A DNA stretch of 64,000 bases from Dendrobium chrysotoxum. Its lineage: Eukaryota > Streptophyta > Magnoliopsida > Asparagales > Orchidaceae. The notes beneath the pieces were generated by a model. It saw only the letters and a list, made by a program, of their open reading frames with translations, made no database searches and was not told where the DNA came from. Location: assembly GCA_019925795.1 (NCBI GenBank), contig CM034309.1, positions 29,878,729-29,942,728 of the forward strand, written 5' to 3'. The position numbers and the translations under genes were made by a program. Shown in pieces: positions 21,882 to 34,130 of this stretch (position 1 is its first letter; every line of letters starts with the position of its first letter).

Positions 21882-22286
21882 GAATACAATGTAAAAACTC
21901 GAATGGAGATTATCTCCTTACGCAGTTGTAGGAGGTGACAAAATTGAGAAGGGATGGCGGGTGTTAGATGGCAACATTGATCAAGCACAATGACAAACAT
22001 ATTGTGTGCGATATTGGGGAACGTTGTTCTACGAGGAAGTCATGCGACAAGGTCGACAGATACTTTGTTTGAGTAAAATGGGTTATGAGTTGCATGGAAA
22101 GTTAGACGTCAGTTGATGTGCATCAATTAATCAACACTAATCCGTGGACAAAATTTGACTGGCATCAAGTGTAGGATCTCAATTAGTGGACAGAGGTTGA
22201 CGGACAACATCAAGAGTAGAATGTCTAGCAATATTGGTTAGTAAATGCATTATATTGTGGGTTAACGGGTGTTGAGCTGATAGAAT
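21882..22286. other. Intergenic DNA
   Basis: No gene recognised. It lies between the copia target duplication and the start of the split Ale-type LTR. Confidence 0.5.
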
Positions 22287-22446
22287 TGCTGCAGGAAGAA
22301 TTAGCTGAACAGTAAAAAAAATAGAGAATAGAGACAGAAGAAGGAGACGTTTTCCATTCTTTCATTTGCACTATTCAATCCCAAAACTACCAGTATATAT
22401 GTTTACTTTACAAAACAGACCTTTAGAAAAGAGATGATAAAACAGT
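22287..22446 (-). repeat. Ale-type copia 3' LTR, first half (split by CACTA)
   Basis: On the minus strand this is the terminal part of an LTR ending in CTGCAGCA. Its other half lies at 31426-31560 beyond the CACTA element. Joined length is about 295 bp, usual for Ale/Retrofit LTRs. 22444-22446 (AGT) is the CACTA target site. Confidence 0.65.
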
Positions 22447-23157
22447 CACTACAGGAAAACTCATTGTTACCGGCGGACGAAATACGGTTTCCGGCGGATT
22501 TCCGACGGAAATCCGTCTGACGGTAATTCGCGCGTCGGAAATAGATTACCGACGGATTTAATCCGTTGGTAATATTTCCAGCGGATTTTTCGGCGTATTT
22601 CCAACGAAAAAATAACAAAAAAATGAAGTTATTATGTTATTAGTTTCCGGCGTATGATCCGCCGGTATTGCCGGCGGAAATATCCGTCGGTAATACCGGC
22701 AGATTATACGCCGCAACAAACCGACGTTACTATTACCGTCAGACTTTCCGGCGAACAAAGCGCCGGAAATGTCTGGCGCATAATCCGCCGGAAAGTTTGA
22801 TATATCGTATTACCGGCACCATTTTCGACGGATAATCCGCCGAAAACCTGTAGCATTGACAAAAAAAAACCTTCTTCCCTCTAAAATTGGATTTCCACAA
22901 CCTGCAAACAAAACATATATAAAACAGATATACACAACGATGTCCACAACACAATAAATAATACACTATATAAACAATGTAACAATGTTCAAAACACATA
23001 CTCAATAGATTCAAATATCCACAATTATATTACAAAACATGTCCAAAACACAAATATAAATGTCCGTATCTGTAAAATGAATAAAAAACATCTAGTCTGA
23101 ATCCATTTTCTCCTCAGCTACTGTACTCTTCCCACTGCTCATCTGCTCCTTCATCCT

Positions 23158-23961
23158 TTACATTTCTTCTAACATTTGAGTTTGTTGGATTTGCATCTGC
23201 TGTTGTATCTCCATCTGCTGCTGCATTTGCATCTGCCAATCAGCTTGGGCTTTCCGTACCTGTTCTAGCTCAGCTGTAAGGGCAGTTATCTGCTGGGTAT
23301 ATAAAGACTCCTGGGTACTAGATGAAAAACTGCAGCCACTAGATGTCTGCCCTTCATATGCATAAGCCTGCGAGCCTAACCCGTACACTCTGCCGTGCTG
23401 CATTCCTCCTACCGCTTGCGACCAAGTGTGGTAGTCAGAATATTCAGTTGATCCGCCAGAAGAACCTTCAACTGCTGCAGTCTGGCTCTCTCGAATTCGT
23501 GTATACTCCTCCTATGAAAGTGAATAAAGAATTAAGCAATTTTTAGATAACATTACAAAAATTGAACTTTCATACTTACAAAGGCTTTCCTCGCATGCTC
23601 GTCAACCCATCGCTGGTCCTTCTGTCGCTTGTGGGTATGACTATGTAATTCAACAAGAGTAGGTTCTCTACCCAACACCACTTTATGTAACATACATATA
23701 TTAGTATTCTTATTAAAGAAAATTATTAAAAGATTTTAAAATTTCTTACCAGACATCTTCTATGCTCAGTATGTGGAATAGAACCCCCAGTATGAAGGGA
23801 ACTGCCCAAGCCCCTAACATCAGAAGCTCTGTTCTGTCTGTTTTGATCCCTCTCCCTGCTATAGTCTGGGCTACTCCAAGCAGCGCTCAACTCTGACCAT
23901 GGGAGGCCACTTCCGAAATTCCACTGACCATGGGAGTCCATCTCCCTGCTCTTAGACATTC
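23158..23961 (-). pseudogene. CACTA accessory protein, Ptta/En/Spm (Transposase_24-like), C-terminal part
   Basis: Three probable exons on the minus strand: 23961-23750 (contains NRQNRASDVRGLGSSLHTGG and SIPHTEHRR), 23680-23580 (LGREPTLVELHSHTHKRQKD then RWVDEHARKAF) and 23511-23158 (EEYTRIRE..., ending in a Gln/Met-rich coiled coil). Donors GTAAG at 23749 and 23579, acceptor CATAG before 23511. The exon 2-3 joint is in phase; the exon 1-2 joint is off by a base in my reading, so a small indel or other acceptor exists. Known for the family: TnpA-like proteins bind the subterminal repeats and help the TNP2 transposase. The N-terminal half is missing or lies beyond the nested insertion. The coiled coil with QQQ/MQ heptads suggests dimerisation. 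Confidence 0.75.
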
Positions 23962-25065
23962 CTACGAAAGCTACGTTGTAAATCCGGATTTTCTAATAGC
24001 CAATATTCTACACCATACTATATGGGTTGGTTTGGTTGGCCAAATCCCTCTCCTTGCCCTAGACCCACTTAAGTAAACTCCCCAAACAGTTTTCAGGATT
24101 TAACCCCCTTAGGATTTGGTAAATTATTTGGTAAATCTGGATTTAGAGAATTTACAAAATTCTACTTAAATGAAATCCTAGGTTCTACCAAACAGCCCCT
24201 AAGCTTGAGGGGGACTTTTCTATCACACAACAAGCCCAATGCATTCCTCCACTTCAACAATCCAATTTGAATTCTACTAATAATATCACACGAGGGTACA
24301 ATCTAGTAAGAACATCAATGACTAAAGAAAAGAGAGTGTTACCTCCACACCAAGGAACGTCGTCGAAGGAGCGAAACCGTGTTCGATTCTGAAGGAACGT
24401 CGTCGAAGGAGCGAAGCCTAGAGGCGAAGGAACGTCGTTGGTGTTGACCCTGTTTCTCCCTAGACCTAGGTCAAAGGGTTGACCTGGTCAAATTTGACCA
24501 GGCTAGACCTTGGAACCCAACCCGGTGGGTCCAGGGAGTCAAGCCAGGTCTGCTGAGCCCAGACCCAGGCCCTGGGTCAACCTGGTTGACCAGGTCAGCC
24601 CAGGTTGGCCCATTAGGCCCATAGAGGTCTAAACTAGTTCAAATCAAATCCAAACTCAATCCAGGGCTCTCCAAGCCCTATTCTCTCCTCCACTGGATTC
24701 AGTGGGTCAGGCTTGACCCATTGGGCCCAAGTCTTGGTCCTGGGTCAACCTGGTTGACCAGGTCAACCCAGGTTGACCCATTAGGCCCATATGGGCCTAA
24801 ATCAAATCCTAGTCCACTCATATCCATGCTAGGACCCTCCTTAGCATCCCTTGGACCCATTTGACTAGGTTGACCAAGTAGAAGGTTGACCTAGTCAACC
24901 CAAGTCCTAAATGGGTCAAATTGACCTATTTGGGTCAATTTGAACCCATTAAAGGCTTTAACACCCTCCCTATTGAGTCTCAACCCAAGCCACGGCTTAA
25001 TCAACCCCACCTCCTCCTAATCAAGCCCTAGATGAGATCTAGGCCGTCCATAGATGGTCCAAGAG

Positions 25066-25074
25066 TATAAATAG
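25066..25074 (+). promoter_or_regulatory. TATA box of the large LTR
   Basis: TATAAATAG, followed about 35-45 bp on by a CT-rich stretch (TCTCTCTCTCCCC), the common setting of an LTR transcription start. This puts U3 at about 650 bp and leaves almost 6 kb as R/U5. Confidence 0.6.
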
Positions 25075-25984
25075 GGATATTAGGGTTGATTTTAGGGACT
25101 TTTGATCTCTCTCTCTCCCCAAGGCCCCTCAGCCCGAGATATTTGGTGAGAGAGCTCCTATAACCTCCCCACACCCTTCCCTACTCGAATCCCGACGGTC
25201 CACGTTCGCCGGCGGCGAGATTCCGGCGACCCGAAGCTTGGAACGTCCAAGGCTTCGATCCGTGCAATCCAGAGCTCGTTTGATCAAGGTTTCAACAGGA
25301 GAAACGTACGAGGACAATCTACAAGTGCAACCGAGCCAAAATTTCCCTAATCCCACGGTGAAATTTCTTTAAAACCCTTAACCTAGGTCTAAACACTTAG
25401 AGTTAATTAGCACTTTGCACAGATCATTTTAAGCCAAGCCAGTTATTCCACATGATTTCTGTACATGTCTAGATTCTAGGTTTAAAATTTTATTCGATTT
25501 CATCTATCCGATCGAGAGAACAGATCGAAATAGTGTATTAGGGTTCGGGTTCGCCGTTCCGTTCGCCTGAGTCGATCTCGACCGTTGATCCTGTGATTGA
25601 CGGTCGAGATCAGACTGTTCCGCGGTCTGGAACGACCGCGGATCCTCTCCCGCTGTTCCGCATGCGATCCGGCTCGATCTGAGCCGTTGATTCGAAACGG
25701 CGGACGATCCGACGGTCGGGAGACCGCGCTGACGCGGCAAGTGAAGCCGCGTCATCCGTGGTCTGATTGCCGCATGATTGCGGCAATCATTGCCGGCGGC
25801 CGCCAGGCAATGATTGGCCCGCGGTCCGCGGGCCCAATCCGAGCCCGACACGTGGCTGCCGCCGCCACCTCTTTTTTTTTTTTTTTTTATTTAAAATTAG
25901 TTTATTTGATTATTTAAAAATACTTTCTTTAAAAAAAATCAAATTAATTAATTAATTAATTAAAATTAATTATATATATATATA

Positions 25985-26046
25985 TCTGTTATTATTATTA
26001 TTATTATATTATTATTATTATTATTATTATTATTTTAATTATTTTA

Positions 26047-26082
<36 letters not shown>

Positions 26083-26640
26083 TTAATTACTTTAATCTTT
26101 TTTTAATTATTTATATTATTATTACTATTATTATTATTTTATTATTATCATTTTATTATTATTTTATTATTATTATTTTATTATTATTATTATTTTACTA
26201 TTATTATTATTATTATTTTAATTCATTATTACTATTATTATTATTATTAATATTATCATAATATTAATATCATTATTAATAATAATATTATTATTTTAAT
26301 AATATTATTATTATGTTCATATTTATATTTTTTATAATATTAATACTTATTATCATTAATATTATCATAATATTGATATTATTATTAATAATATTATTAT
26401 TATTCTAATAATATTATTATTATATTAATATTCACATCATTATAATATTATTATTTAATATTATTATAATATAAATATCATTACTAATAATATTATTATT
26501 GTTTTAATAATAATATTATTATGTCAATATTTATATTATTATGATATTAGTATTTATTATTATTAATATTATTAACTAATAATATTATTATTATCTTTAA
26601 TAATGATATTATTATGTTAATATTAATATTATTATAATAT
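25985..26640. repeat. (ATT)n-rich low-complexity block
   Basis: Long imperfect ATT/TTA trinucleotide array with drifting AT variants, densest at 25985-26240. Lies within the large LTR-like unit. Confidence 0.9.
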
Positions 26641-27990
26641 TAACATTTACTGTTTTATATTATCATAATATTTTAATTATTAATTATTTAAATTTATTTT
26701 AAAATCTAGATATTATTATATCTGATTTATTTTAAAATTATTATTTATTTTCAAATATTAATTATTTTAAATTATTTCAAAATTACCTTTAAACCTATTA
26801 AAATTTCAAAAATTCATAACTTTCTCGTTTTAAATCGGATTTTGACGCACAATACCTTAAACTTTTCAGAAAAATATGAATTTTAATTTAAAAATATTTG
26901 CTATATGTGATTCTGCCATTTCTGAATATTTTCTGTATTACTGTGTTATTTACTTATTTAAATATTATTTAATTAATGTAATTAATTATTTTAAAATAAA
27001 AATTATTTTTAAAACCCCCATTGGTGGCTGGTGGACCTCCTATGTTTATGAACTGAAGTATTTTTGAATTATCTTATTTTCAAATTTATATTATTTATAA
27101 TATTTATGTATTTTAAAAAATGATTTTTTTAAAAAAAATTACGTATTATTTAAATCCTTTAATTTTGGGAAGTCTACCCCTGTTTTAAAATTTTAAACCT
27201 AGGACCTATATGTGAACAGAATTCATGTGGGAGAAGGATTAGTGAATGATTGTGTCCCAATCATTCACTAATCACTTCATTAGGTTTCTTTACTTAGTGT
27301 TTTCGTAGTCCTTGCATGTGTAGGTTGCACAAGCACTTAGCCTAGGCTCTCCTAGATCTAAGGACATGGTTTGGTGTGTTTATATTTGCTGCATTTACCC
27401 TCTATGTTGTGCCTAAGGGTTAGTTACTTCATTTCATTCCTATATAACGTAGTGACATCTTAAGGACAACAATTAAGGATCGTCTAGTGAACTTAGGAAA
27501 ATTCCAGGAATTAGGGTATAGCTCCAAATGACTTGAAATCTGAAACACTTAAACATAGTGACATCTAGAACCCTCTAGAATTTTCTAGGAATTTTCTGGA
27601 CTCTTTAAAATATTTAATTAGCAAACCCTAATTTACCCGTTAATTAAGCCTCAGAAACTTCAGAAAAATCTAATAAATCCATTTTAAATCAGACAAATAC
27701 CCATAATACCTCAAACTCTCTAGAATTCAGTCCCCAACCTTAAATAATTAGGGCCCCTTAATTGGACCTTAATCCGGACTTTAATTCAACCTTAATCAAA
27801 AATCACCTTTTGCCTTAATTAAATCATTAAAAATTATTAAAAATCCTACATTTTCCCCAAACACTTGGGAACACCTTCTTAGGTCATTTCTGACCTTTGG
27901 GGGTGATTCCAATCAGTTTGGAGCTGATTTGGGCCAAAACCCCCCAAAATACCCTTAATTAGGCAATTTCGATAATTCCTTTAATTGCCC

Positions 27991-28490
27991 CAACTTCTAA
28001 AAATCATAACTAATTACAGAAAATTCTAAAATGGGCAACCTAAAAGGCATTCAACTCGTATTAAGGTCTAATATTTATAAAAAATATCAGGTGCCCAGAA
28101 ACCAACTAAAATTAAAAAGTCAACTATTCGGTCAACCGTAGCCTATAGTCTAGGGCCCGAAACTTCTAAAATTCATAACTTTGCGTAGGAAACTCCAAAT
28201 CCAGCAAACTCAAAGGCACTCAACTCACATTAGGGTCTAATATTTATTAAAAAATATTAAGACTTCATAAATCAGCTTAAATCAAAAAGTCAACAATCCG
28301 GTCAAACTTAGTTCAAACCGAGACCAAAACTTCAGAAATTCATAACTTTGGATAGAAGAATCCAAACTGGGCATGCTAACTGTCTAACTGATCAGGTTAA
28401 GGCCCAGTATTTTATAAAAATATTAGCTGGTCATGAATACCCTTTAATCAAAAAGTCAATTTTGGACCCCCCTTTTTGCTTAGTGTATAG
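27991..28490. repeat. Three diverged tandem units of about 167 bp
   Basis: Units start near 27992, 28161 and 28328. Each begins AACTTCTAAAAATCATAAC or similar, then has a CAACTCACATTAGG-like word, TATTTATAAAAAATAT, and ends AAAAAGTCAA. Inside the large LTR-like unit; non-coding. Confidence 0.8.
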
Positions 28491-31425
28491 GTGGTCCCCG
28501 AACTCCCTAAAACTCACCGATGCAATTTAAACTTCAAATATCATCACCCTAAGAACTAAAACTGATCCACACATTAAATCAACTAAGATTGATCTTAATT
28601 CATTAATATTTGGACTTTAAATAAAATTCCTTTTTCAGACCTACAACCAACCTGGACAGTAGGCAATTGTAACTAACTACCCAGCTTAAGATCTACCTCA
28701 GCTACACAGCTTTTCACACACATCTAGATGGTTTGTTAGGGCACCACTTCTAGATCTAGGTTAGGCCAGTGTTTACTTTTCTGTTGTGTGCCGAGATTTC
28801 TGAGATTTCACTGCATGTTGTGATTGAGATGATGCTGGTGTGTTTGTTTACTTTTACTGCACTCTGAGAATTGATGTGACTGCACGATAGACTACCCGTA
28901 GGTTAGGATCGATTTTTGATACTAATGATATTTTCTGCAGGTGGCCATGCTCATGCAGCGCTAAATACAAGGGGGGCAATAATCATGATTTAAAAATTAA
29001 TGCTATTTTATGCAGGTGCTTCAGAAATTGCTCAGCCCCCCCTAAATAAATGAGGGCTAATAAAAAAAATTATTATGAATTGCTACAGGTGCTCCAAAGC
29101 TTTCTTAGCCCTCAAAATAATTAAGAGCATGGCCAAGTGTGGCTGTGATGAGCATTTCATTTTCTTATAACTGCTTGTGATATATTAAACTGCTTGGGAT
29201 GACTTTTATCAGGATAACCTTGCAGTGGAGTCTAGATTTACTGCTTTTCATTAATGTAAATCACTTGTAATCTGGTATAGAGTTGTGAAAGTTTATTTTG
29301 AGTGGGGATACAAGAATCCAAAGGTTGGATGCCCAAAGAGAAAAGGACACCCAATATGAGGATAGTCCTTTTCTGTTTGGGAATCCAAATTTGGATTATT
29401 CTACTACCCGAGGAGTCCAAGGAAGCTGAGGTCCAAAGAGTCCGAGGGAGCTCAGATCCAAGGAGTCTAAGAAAGAGAAGATCAAGAAGATGAAGACCAA
29501 GTGTATCCCACTCAAAATAACTTGCGTCAGTCTTAGGACCAGAAATCCGGGTTGTTGGCAGTGGTGCCCGGCCACTTTAATTTTCTGCAGACCCTGGGTT
29601 GTAATTAAGGGCAGTTGGCCTATGGACATTTATTAATTTGTTTGGATAATTTTGATGTGTTTTATGATTGTGTGCCTCTAGGATTGTTTGCTTTTCTTAG
29701 TTTCTTGACGTTTTGCATGTCGCTTTTATTTTAGCCTGGATTTCGTTAGGCTCTTTAAGGACTAAAACTTTTCTACTCACAACTAACATTCAAATTTTAA
29801 GATTTAAATAATTTAGAAACTTAACGACCTAGGGAATTGCCGGAATCGTCCGGGGTCGCATGCATATTAATGCATTTCTCTTTCCTTCTATAAGACACTT
29901 CCCCGCCTGCGGGTAGAGTCCGGATAATCTGACCTATGAGGATGAGGTGCCGGACCTGGGGAAGCCCAGTCTAATTCTAAAAATTATTTTATAAGCCTTT
30001 TTAAAGTTCTGTGCATACCTGATTTGGATACTTTAACTAGCATGCATTGCATTAGAAACTAACTAAATCAAAATTTTAATTGCATTAGCTCTAGAAGCAT
30101 TCACCCAACATCAGTCTGGGGCCAATTAGGAAATTCTCTAGATGTCGGCCCTACTTCCAAGAACCATAACCTACCCACCCATCTTTCATTAAATGACTGG
30201 ACAACATGGTTTTGAAGCGACTAGGTGGTTAGCTGGCTCCCCCTTCCAGGCCGGGGTAAGTCCAGGTTTTGCATTGCATTAGTTAAGACACGGGTGTTAG
30301 TGTTGCGTAGAACACTAAACCCATTAGATTTAGGATTCAAGGCTACTATTATTTCGTAGTATGCCTCATCAGTAGGTAGGTCTTCTGTCTTCCAGAGATC
30401 CTAAACCCTACATATCCGCGTCACACAGATGACGCCACCTCCATCCTTCCCTCCTGCATGTTTCGAGTGCATGATTTATTTATTTTTCTCCAGTTTCTTC
30501 TCACTACCTTAGTCCCTCCGGATGCTGATGTGAGCCGTGCATGTTGACTAAGCCTAGTTGAACCTCTCTTTCCCTTCGAGTAGGACTTCCTAGTCTCTGC
30601 CCTATGTGCCAATCCCAATTTCGAAAGAATAATGTAGAATCCTTAATCGAGAGTATTCTCAGGCTCCGGCTTGAGATGTAATTAACCACGGGGGCTTGCG
30701 CCCGTGGGAAACCGCATCCCACTCTCAAATAAACCCCATTCGAGCTAATGTATCGGGTGGGGGAAACCCGTTGTGATGATAAGGTCATATATATTATTAC
30801 CCATCGGGGTGTGCTGGTGAGAGCCACTATCCTCAATGGTTAATCGTATGTGTGATCGAATCTGCCCTCCCATTGGCCAGATACTGTCTCCCCTCACGGG
30901 GCGATGGTGTTTGTGTCCTTTCGGAGGTCCACAGTTGGAGTGTCGTCGGAGTGTCGCCGGAGAAGGAGAGTCCGCCGGCGTCGAAGGAAAGAAATTCGTC
31001 GTCGGAGCGGAATGTGTCATCGGAGCGGAATCGAACACAGAAAAGCCGAACGAGACGAGAATGAGGAACCAGGCGCAGGATGGCTCGAAATAGGGCCTTT
31101 ACCGGCAGATTTTCCGGCGGATACTCCATCGGAAAAATTACCGGCACAACATCCGCCGGTTATAGTTCGTCGAGTTTAAGTAAGCCGGCGGACAATACGC
31201 CGGTAAGACCACCGGTAATTTCCGGCGGATATTGCGTCGACAAACTAAACTTTTTCGGCGCAATTGCGGCGTATTATCTGCCGGTAAATAAGCGATGGAT
31301 AATCCGCCGGAAATTCCATCGCACAATTACCGGCGACAAATCCGCCGGTAATTGCGTCGCTAGTTTCCGGCGGATACCATCCGCCGAAAATTCCGACGGT
31401 AACAGACAGTTTTCCTGTAGTGAGT

Positions 31426-31560
31426 GACAATGATTAAACTGTTTTATATCAATGGTAAGGAATTAAAGTCAGTACTGAAAAGTTGCTGCTGCAGCAGAGT
31501 AAGAGATCACTAAACATAATAAATGCAACTACTTATCCCAATAACTCTGCTTGTTTATCA
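31426..31560 (-). repeat. Ale-type copia 3' LTR, second half
   Basis: On the minus strand the LTR starts TGATAAACAAG at 31560, right after a purine tract (GCGGGGCAG), and continues to the CACTA target site at 31423-31425. The other half is 22287-22446. Confidence 0.65.
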
Positions 31561-31570
31561 CTGCCCCGCA

Positions 31571-32940
31571 AGTTGATGATCTTCTCGAACATTGTTGACT
31601 TGTTTCGTAACTAGAGAAACCTTGTAATTGGCAAGGCCTTTGTGAAGATGCTTGCAACTTGATCTTTGGAGTGAAAATGATGTATTGTAAGAATCTAATT
31701 TTTTATTCAATCTCTTACAGAGTGGAAATCAATTTCAACATGTTTAGTGTAAACATGAAAAATGGGATTGTTGCCAAGTGCTATTGCAGACACATTATCA
31801 CAATAGAAGAGGTGGAATCGTCTGACAATATTTGAAACTCTTGCAGAAGTTTGCGCAGCCAAATGAGATCAATAACAGTTGTAGCAATAGCATGCTATTT
31901 AGTTCCAGTAGAAGAACGAGCTATACTTTTTTGCTTCTTAACTTGCCATGAAATTAAGATAGTGCCAAGATGAGCACAATATCTAGATGTGGATTTTCGG
32001 TCACTTGGATCAGCAGCCCAATCAGAGCTAAAATATGCATAGAGTAAAAGGTTTCCAAGCATGATAGGTAATCCAATATGTAAAGTACCTTTAATGTAGC
32101 GCAAAAGTTATTTGAGTAACTTATAATGACTCTCTAGTGGGTTATGCATATGTTGACAATTTATTGACAATATAAGCAATATCTAGGCGTGTAATAGTTA
32201 AGTATTGCAAAGAACCTACAATGTCTATATTGATCGGGACTAGAATTCAGCAAATGAGACGTATCCTCAAGTAACTGTTTAGTGGAGATAAGAGAAGAAT
32301 TTGGCTTGCAATCAACCATTCCAGCATGCAACAGTAAATCAGTAGAGTGTTTCGATTGAGAGAGGTGCAAACCATTAGAAGTAGGTATCACATGCATTTC
32401 AAGAAAGAATGATATAGTACCAAGGTTCTTCATTTTGAAATTTTTATATAAATTGAAAAACAAGTTCTGAATTTGAATCTCATTGCTACCAGTGAGAAGA
32501 ATACCATCCACATATATTAGAACATAAATAGAAGTTGAATCTTTGTTATAAAATAGCAAGGAATGGTCGGCCGAGCTATGCTGAAAATCAAAATTGAGTA
32601 AATAATAAGCGAATGTTTCAAACTATATTACCGAGGTAATTTCCTTCAATTTATAAATAGACTTTTTGAGAAAACATACATGATTAGAATACTAAGAATC
32701 ATGAAATCCTTGAGACTGAGATATGTAAACTGTATAGTTAAATTTTATTTAAGATGCATCTGAGACATCCAAATGTAGGATATTCCATTTAAGAGTGATA
32801 GCAATAGTCTGAAGAATACCTATAGTAGGAAGATGGTGGAACATAAGGTATGTGCCAACATGATAACATTTGTAATCTTTAGTACGGAGAGATTTTGCAT
32901 CAAATTTATGTGTAGTATATGTTGTTAAACAGGAAAATGA
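31571..32940 (-). pseudogene. Ty1/copia pol remnant (RT-RNase H), Ale/Retrofit-like
   Basis: Minus strand, so the 5' end is at the high coordinate. 32559-32161 encodes copia reverse transcriptase with the catalytic box read as YVDGILLTGSN, the second catalytic Asp being Gly. 32104-31895 encodes the linker and RNase H start (MRYIKGTLHIGL, DPSDRKSTSRY, and an altered SSTGTK in place of SSTEAEY). 31690-31575 is the copia C-terminus (DQVA, IFTKALP). Stops and frame changes separate the parts. No gag, protease or integrase and no 5' LTR are visible. The LTR next to it was split by the CACTA element. Confidence 0.85.
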
Positions 32941-33051
32941 TTAAATTTATTTTTAAATAAATATAATACATGATAAATTAATAAAGCTTTATAAAAATAA
33001 ATTTAGTAATTTTACAAATATTTAAAATATTTTTTTAAATTTTAAATAAAT
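32941..33051. other. AT-rich end of the copia remnant
   Basis: Very AT-rich; no recognisable sequence. Confidence 0.4.
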
Positions 33052-33261
33052 GTAAGCTTTATTTGTCCAACTTTCTTACTATTTTATGAAGCTATTCTAG
33101 AGAAAAATTAGAAATTTTTTTTTTTAAATTATTGTAAAAATAATTTTTTAATGTTAAATTTTGTTGAAAATAAAAAAAATAATGATCAAATAAAAATAAT
33201 ATTTAAGATTAAAAAATAAAAAAATAAAAAAAATTATTCCGAATGCCAAATGAAATCTTAA
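33052..33261. mobile_element. Foldback MITE, family A, diverged copy
   Basis: The left side has TAAGCTTTATTTGTCCAAC then TTTCTTACTATTTTATGAAG. The right side ends GAATGCCAAATGAAATCTTA. A central A/T-rich expansion makes it about 210 bp. Confidence 0.45.
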
Positions 33262-34006
33262 TCATATACGAGATGTTGAAATAATAGTTGGAACCGAATT
33301 AGGGTGACCATCCATTCCATTCATTTGAGCGAACTCTGACGGTTACAAGGTGGGTCCCAAATGAGGAAAAATTGTCATGGCCGAATCCTGGTGGAGAATA
33401 CTGATTGGACTTAGGAAATTTTTACTGTTCATTTTAAAAAATTCGTTCGGCTGTTTTTGTCGTTTCTTTTGTTTTTTTTTTTTTAAGTTTTGTGAGCACT
33501 ATTGATTGGATTTAGAAAATTTTCATGACCGAATCCGAGTTGTAGTTTTGTGGAGCGGCAGTCTAAATTTGTAATGTCACTTCTTAGCCATTTGAAGCGA
33601 AAAGTTAAAGCCTAAGAACCCGCATTAACTTGCGGGAAATGGAATATTGTATATTACGAAGAGAACATAAATAAAATAAATTGCTCTGTTGACGTATTTA
33701 ATTAACATAAATAAAATAGATTTTTAGTAAAATAAATTTTATACTAAAAAAAATTATTTTATAAAACAATCCGAAAGCAGTTTCAAATGAAGTCTGATTT
33801 TTTTTTTTGAAGTTAATTGTAAAATTAAGACAATAATTCTTTTAATTATTAAAAACATTATAATTTAAAAAAAATTAATAATAATAATTTTTATATGTAG
33901 ATACATATACTAGCAGATAAATACACATATTATAAATTAGTTAATATAAAATTAAATTGGAGCTGCACATCTTATTTAATGAGAAATGGATGGTGGAGAC
34001 CGTGGC
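33262..34006. other. Intergenic DNA
   Basis: No gene. 33300-33640 has two similar segments (GGATTTAGGAAATTTT-like words at about 33408 and 33509), a possible old duplication. Confidence 0.4.
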
Positions 34007-34130
34007 TAAGATTTTATTTGGAATGGCTTTTTGCCATTTTTTAAAATAATTTTTTAGTAGAAAATTTTTATTTTTTTACTAAAAAATTATTTTAAGAAAC
34101 AATAAAAAAATCGTCCCAAACAAAATCTAA
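34007..34130. mobile_element. Foldback MITE, family A, copy
   Basis: The left arm TAAGATTTTATTTGGAATGG and right arm TCGTCCCAAACAAAATCTAA are inverted. Inner arms TTTTTTAGTAGAAAA / TACTAAAAAATTATTTT complete the hairpin. About 124 bp. Confidence 0.7.

Larger units (their letters stand above)
24442..30933 (+). mobile_element. Very large LTR-like insertion (6.49 kb), probable solo LTR
   Basis: Starts TGTTGACC, ends GGTCCACA, and is flanked by the perfect 5-bp duplication GTTGG (24437-24441 and 30934-30938), so it integrated as an LTR element would. I find no second copy of its ends inside and no gag/pol frame, which suggests a solo LTR. A LARD-type non-autonomous unit is the alternative. The first 620 bp have repeated palindromic GGTTGACCAGGTCAACC words and then a TATA box at 25066. 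Downstream are a GC-rich block (25130-25860), an (ATT)n region (25985-26640), a triple tandem repeat (27991-28490) and unique non-coding DNA. Confidence 0.75.
22447..31422. mobile_element. CACTA (En/Spm) element, non-autonomous, with a nested LTR unit
   Basis: Terminal inverted repeats CACTACAGGAAAAC (22447) and GTTTTCCTGTAGTG (ending 31422). 3-bp target duplication AGT on both sides. Both ends carry the subterminal arrays typical of CACTA elements, here words of the CCGGCGGA/TCCGCCGG kind in both orientations over about 420 bp (left) and 340 bp (right). Without the 6.5-kb insertion (24442-30933) and its TSD, the CACTA itself is about 2.5 kb. It carries only the C-terminal part of an accessory transposase gene and no TNP2-like transposase, so it would need help in trans. 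Confidence 0.92.

Noticed and set aside
25504..25955. Frames of 106-115 codons, GC-rich
   Set aside because: They lie in the GC-rich part of the LTR-like unit, overlap on opposite strands, and show no domain.
30421..31427. Cluster of 60-115 codon frames on both strands
   Set aside because: They run across the end of the large LTR unit and the CACTA subterminal CCGGCGGA array; repeat-driven.
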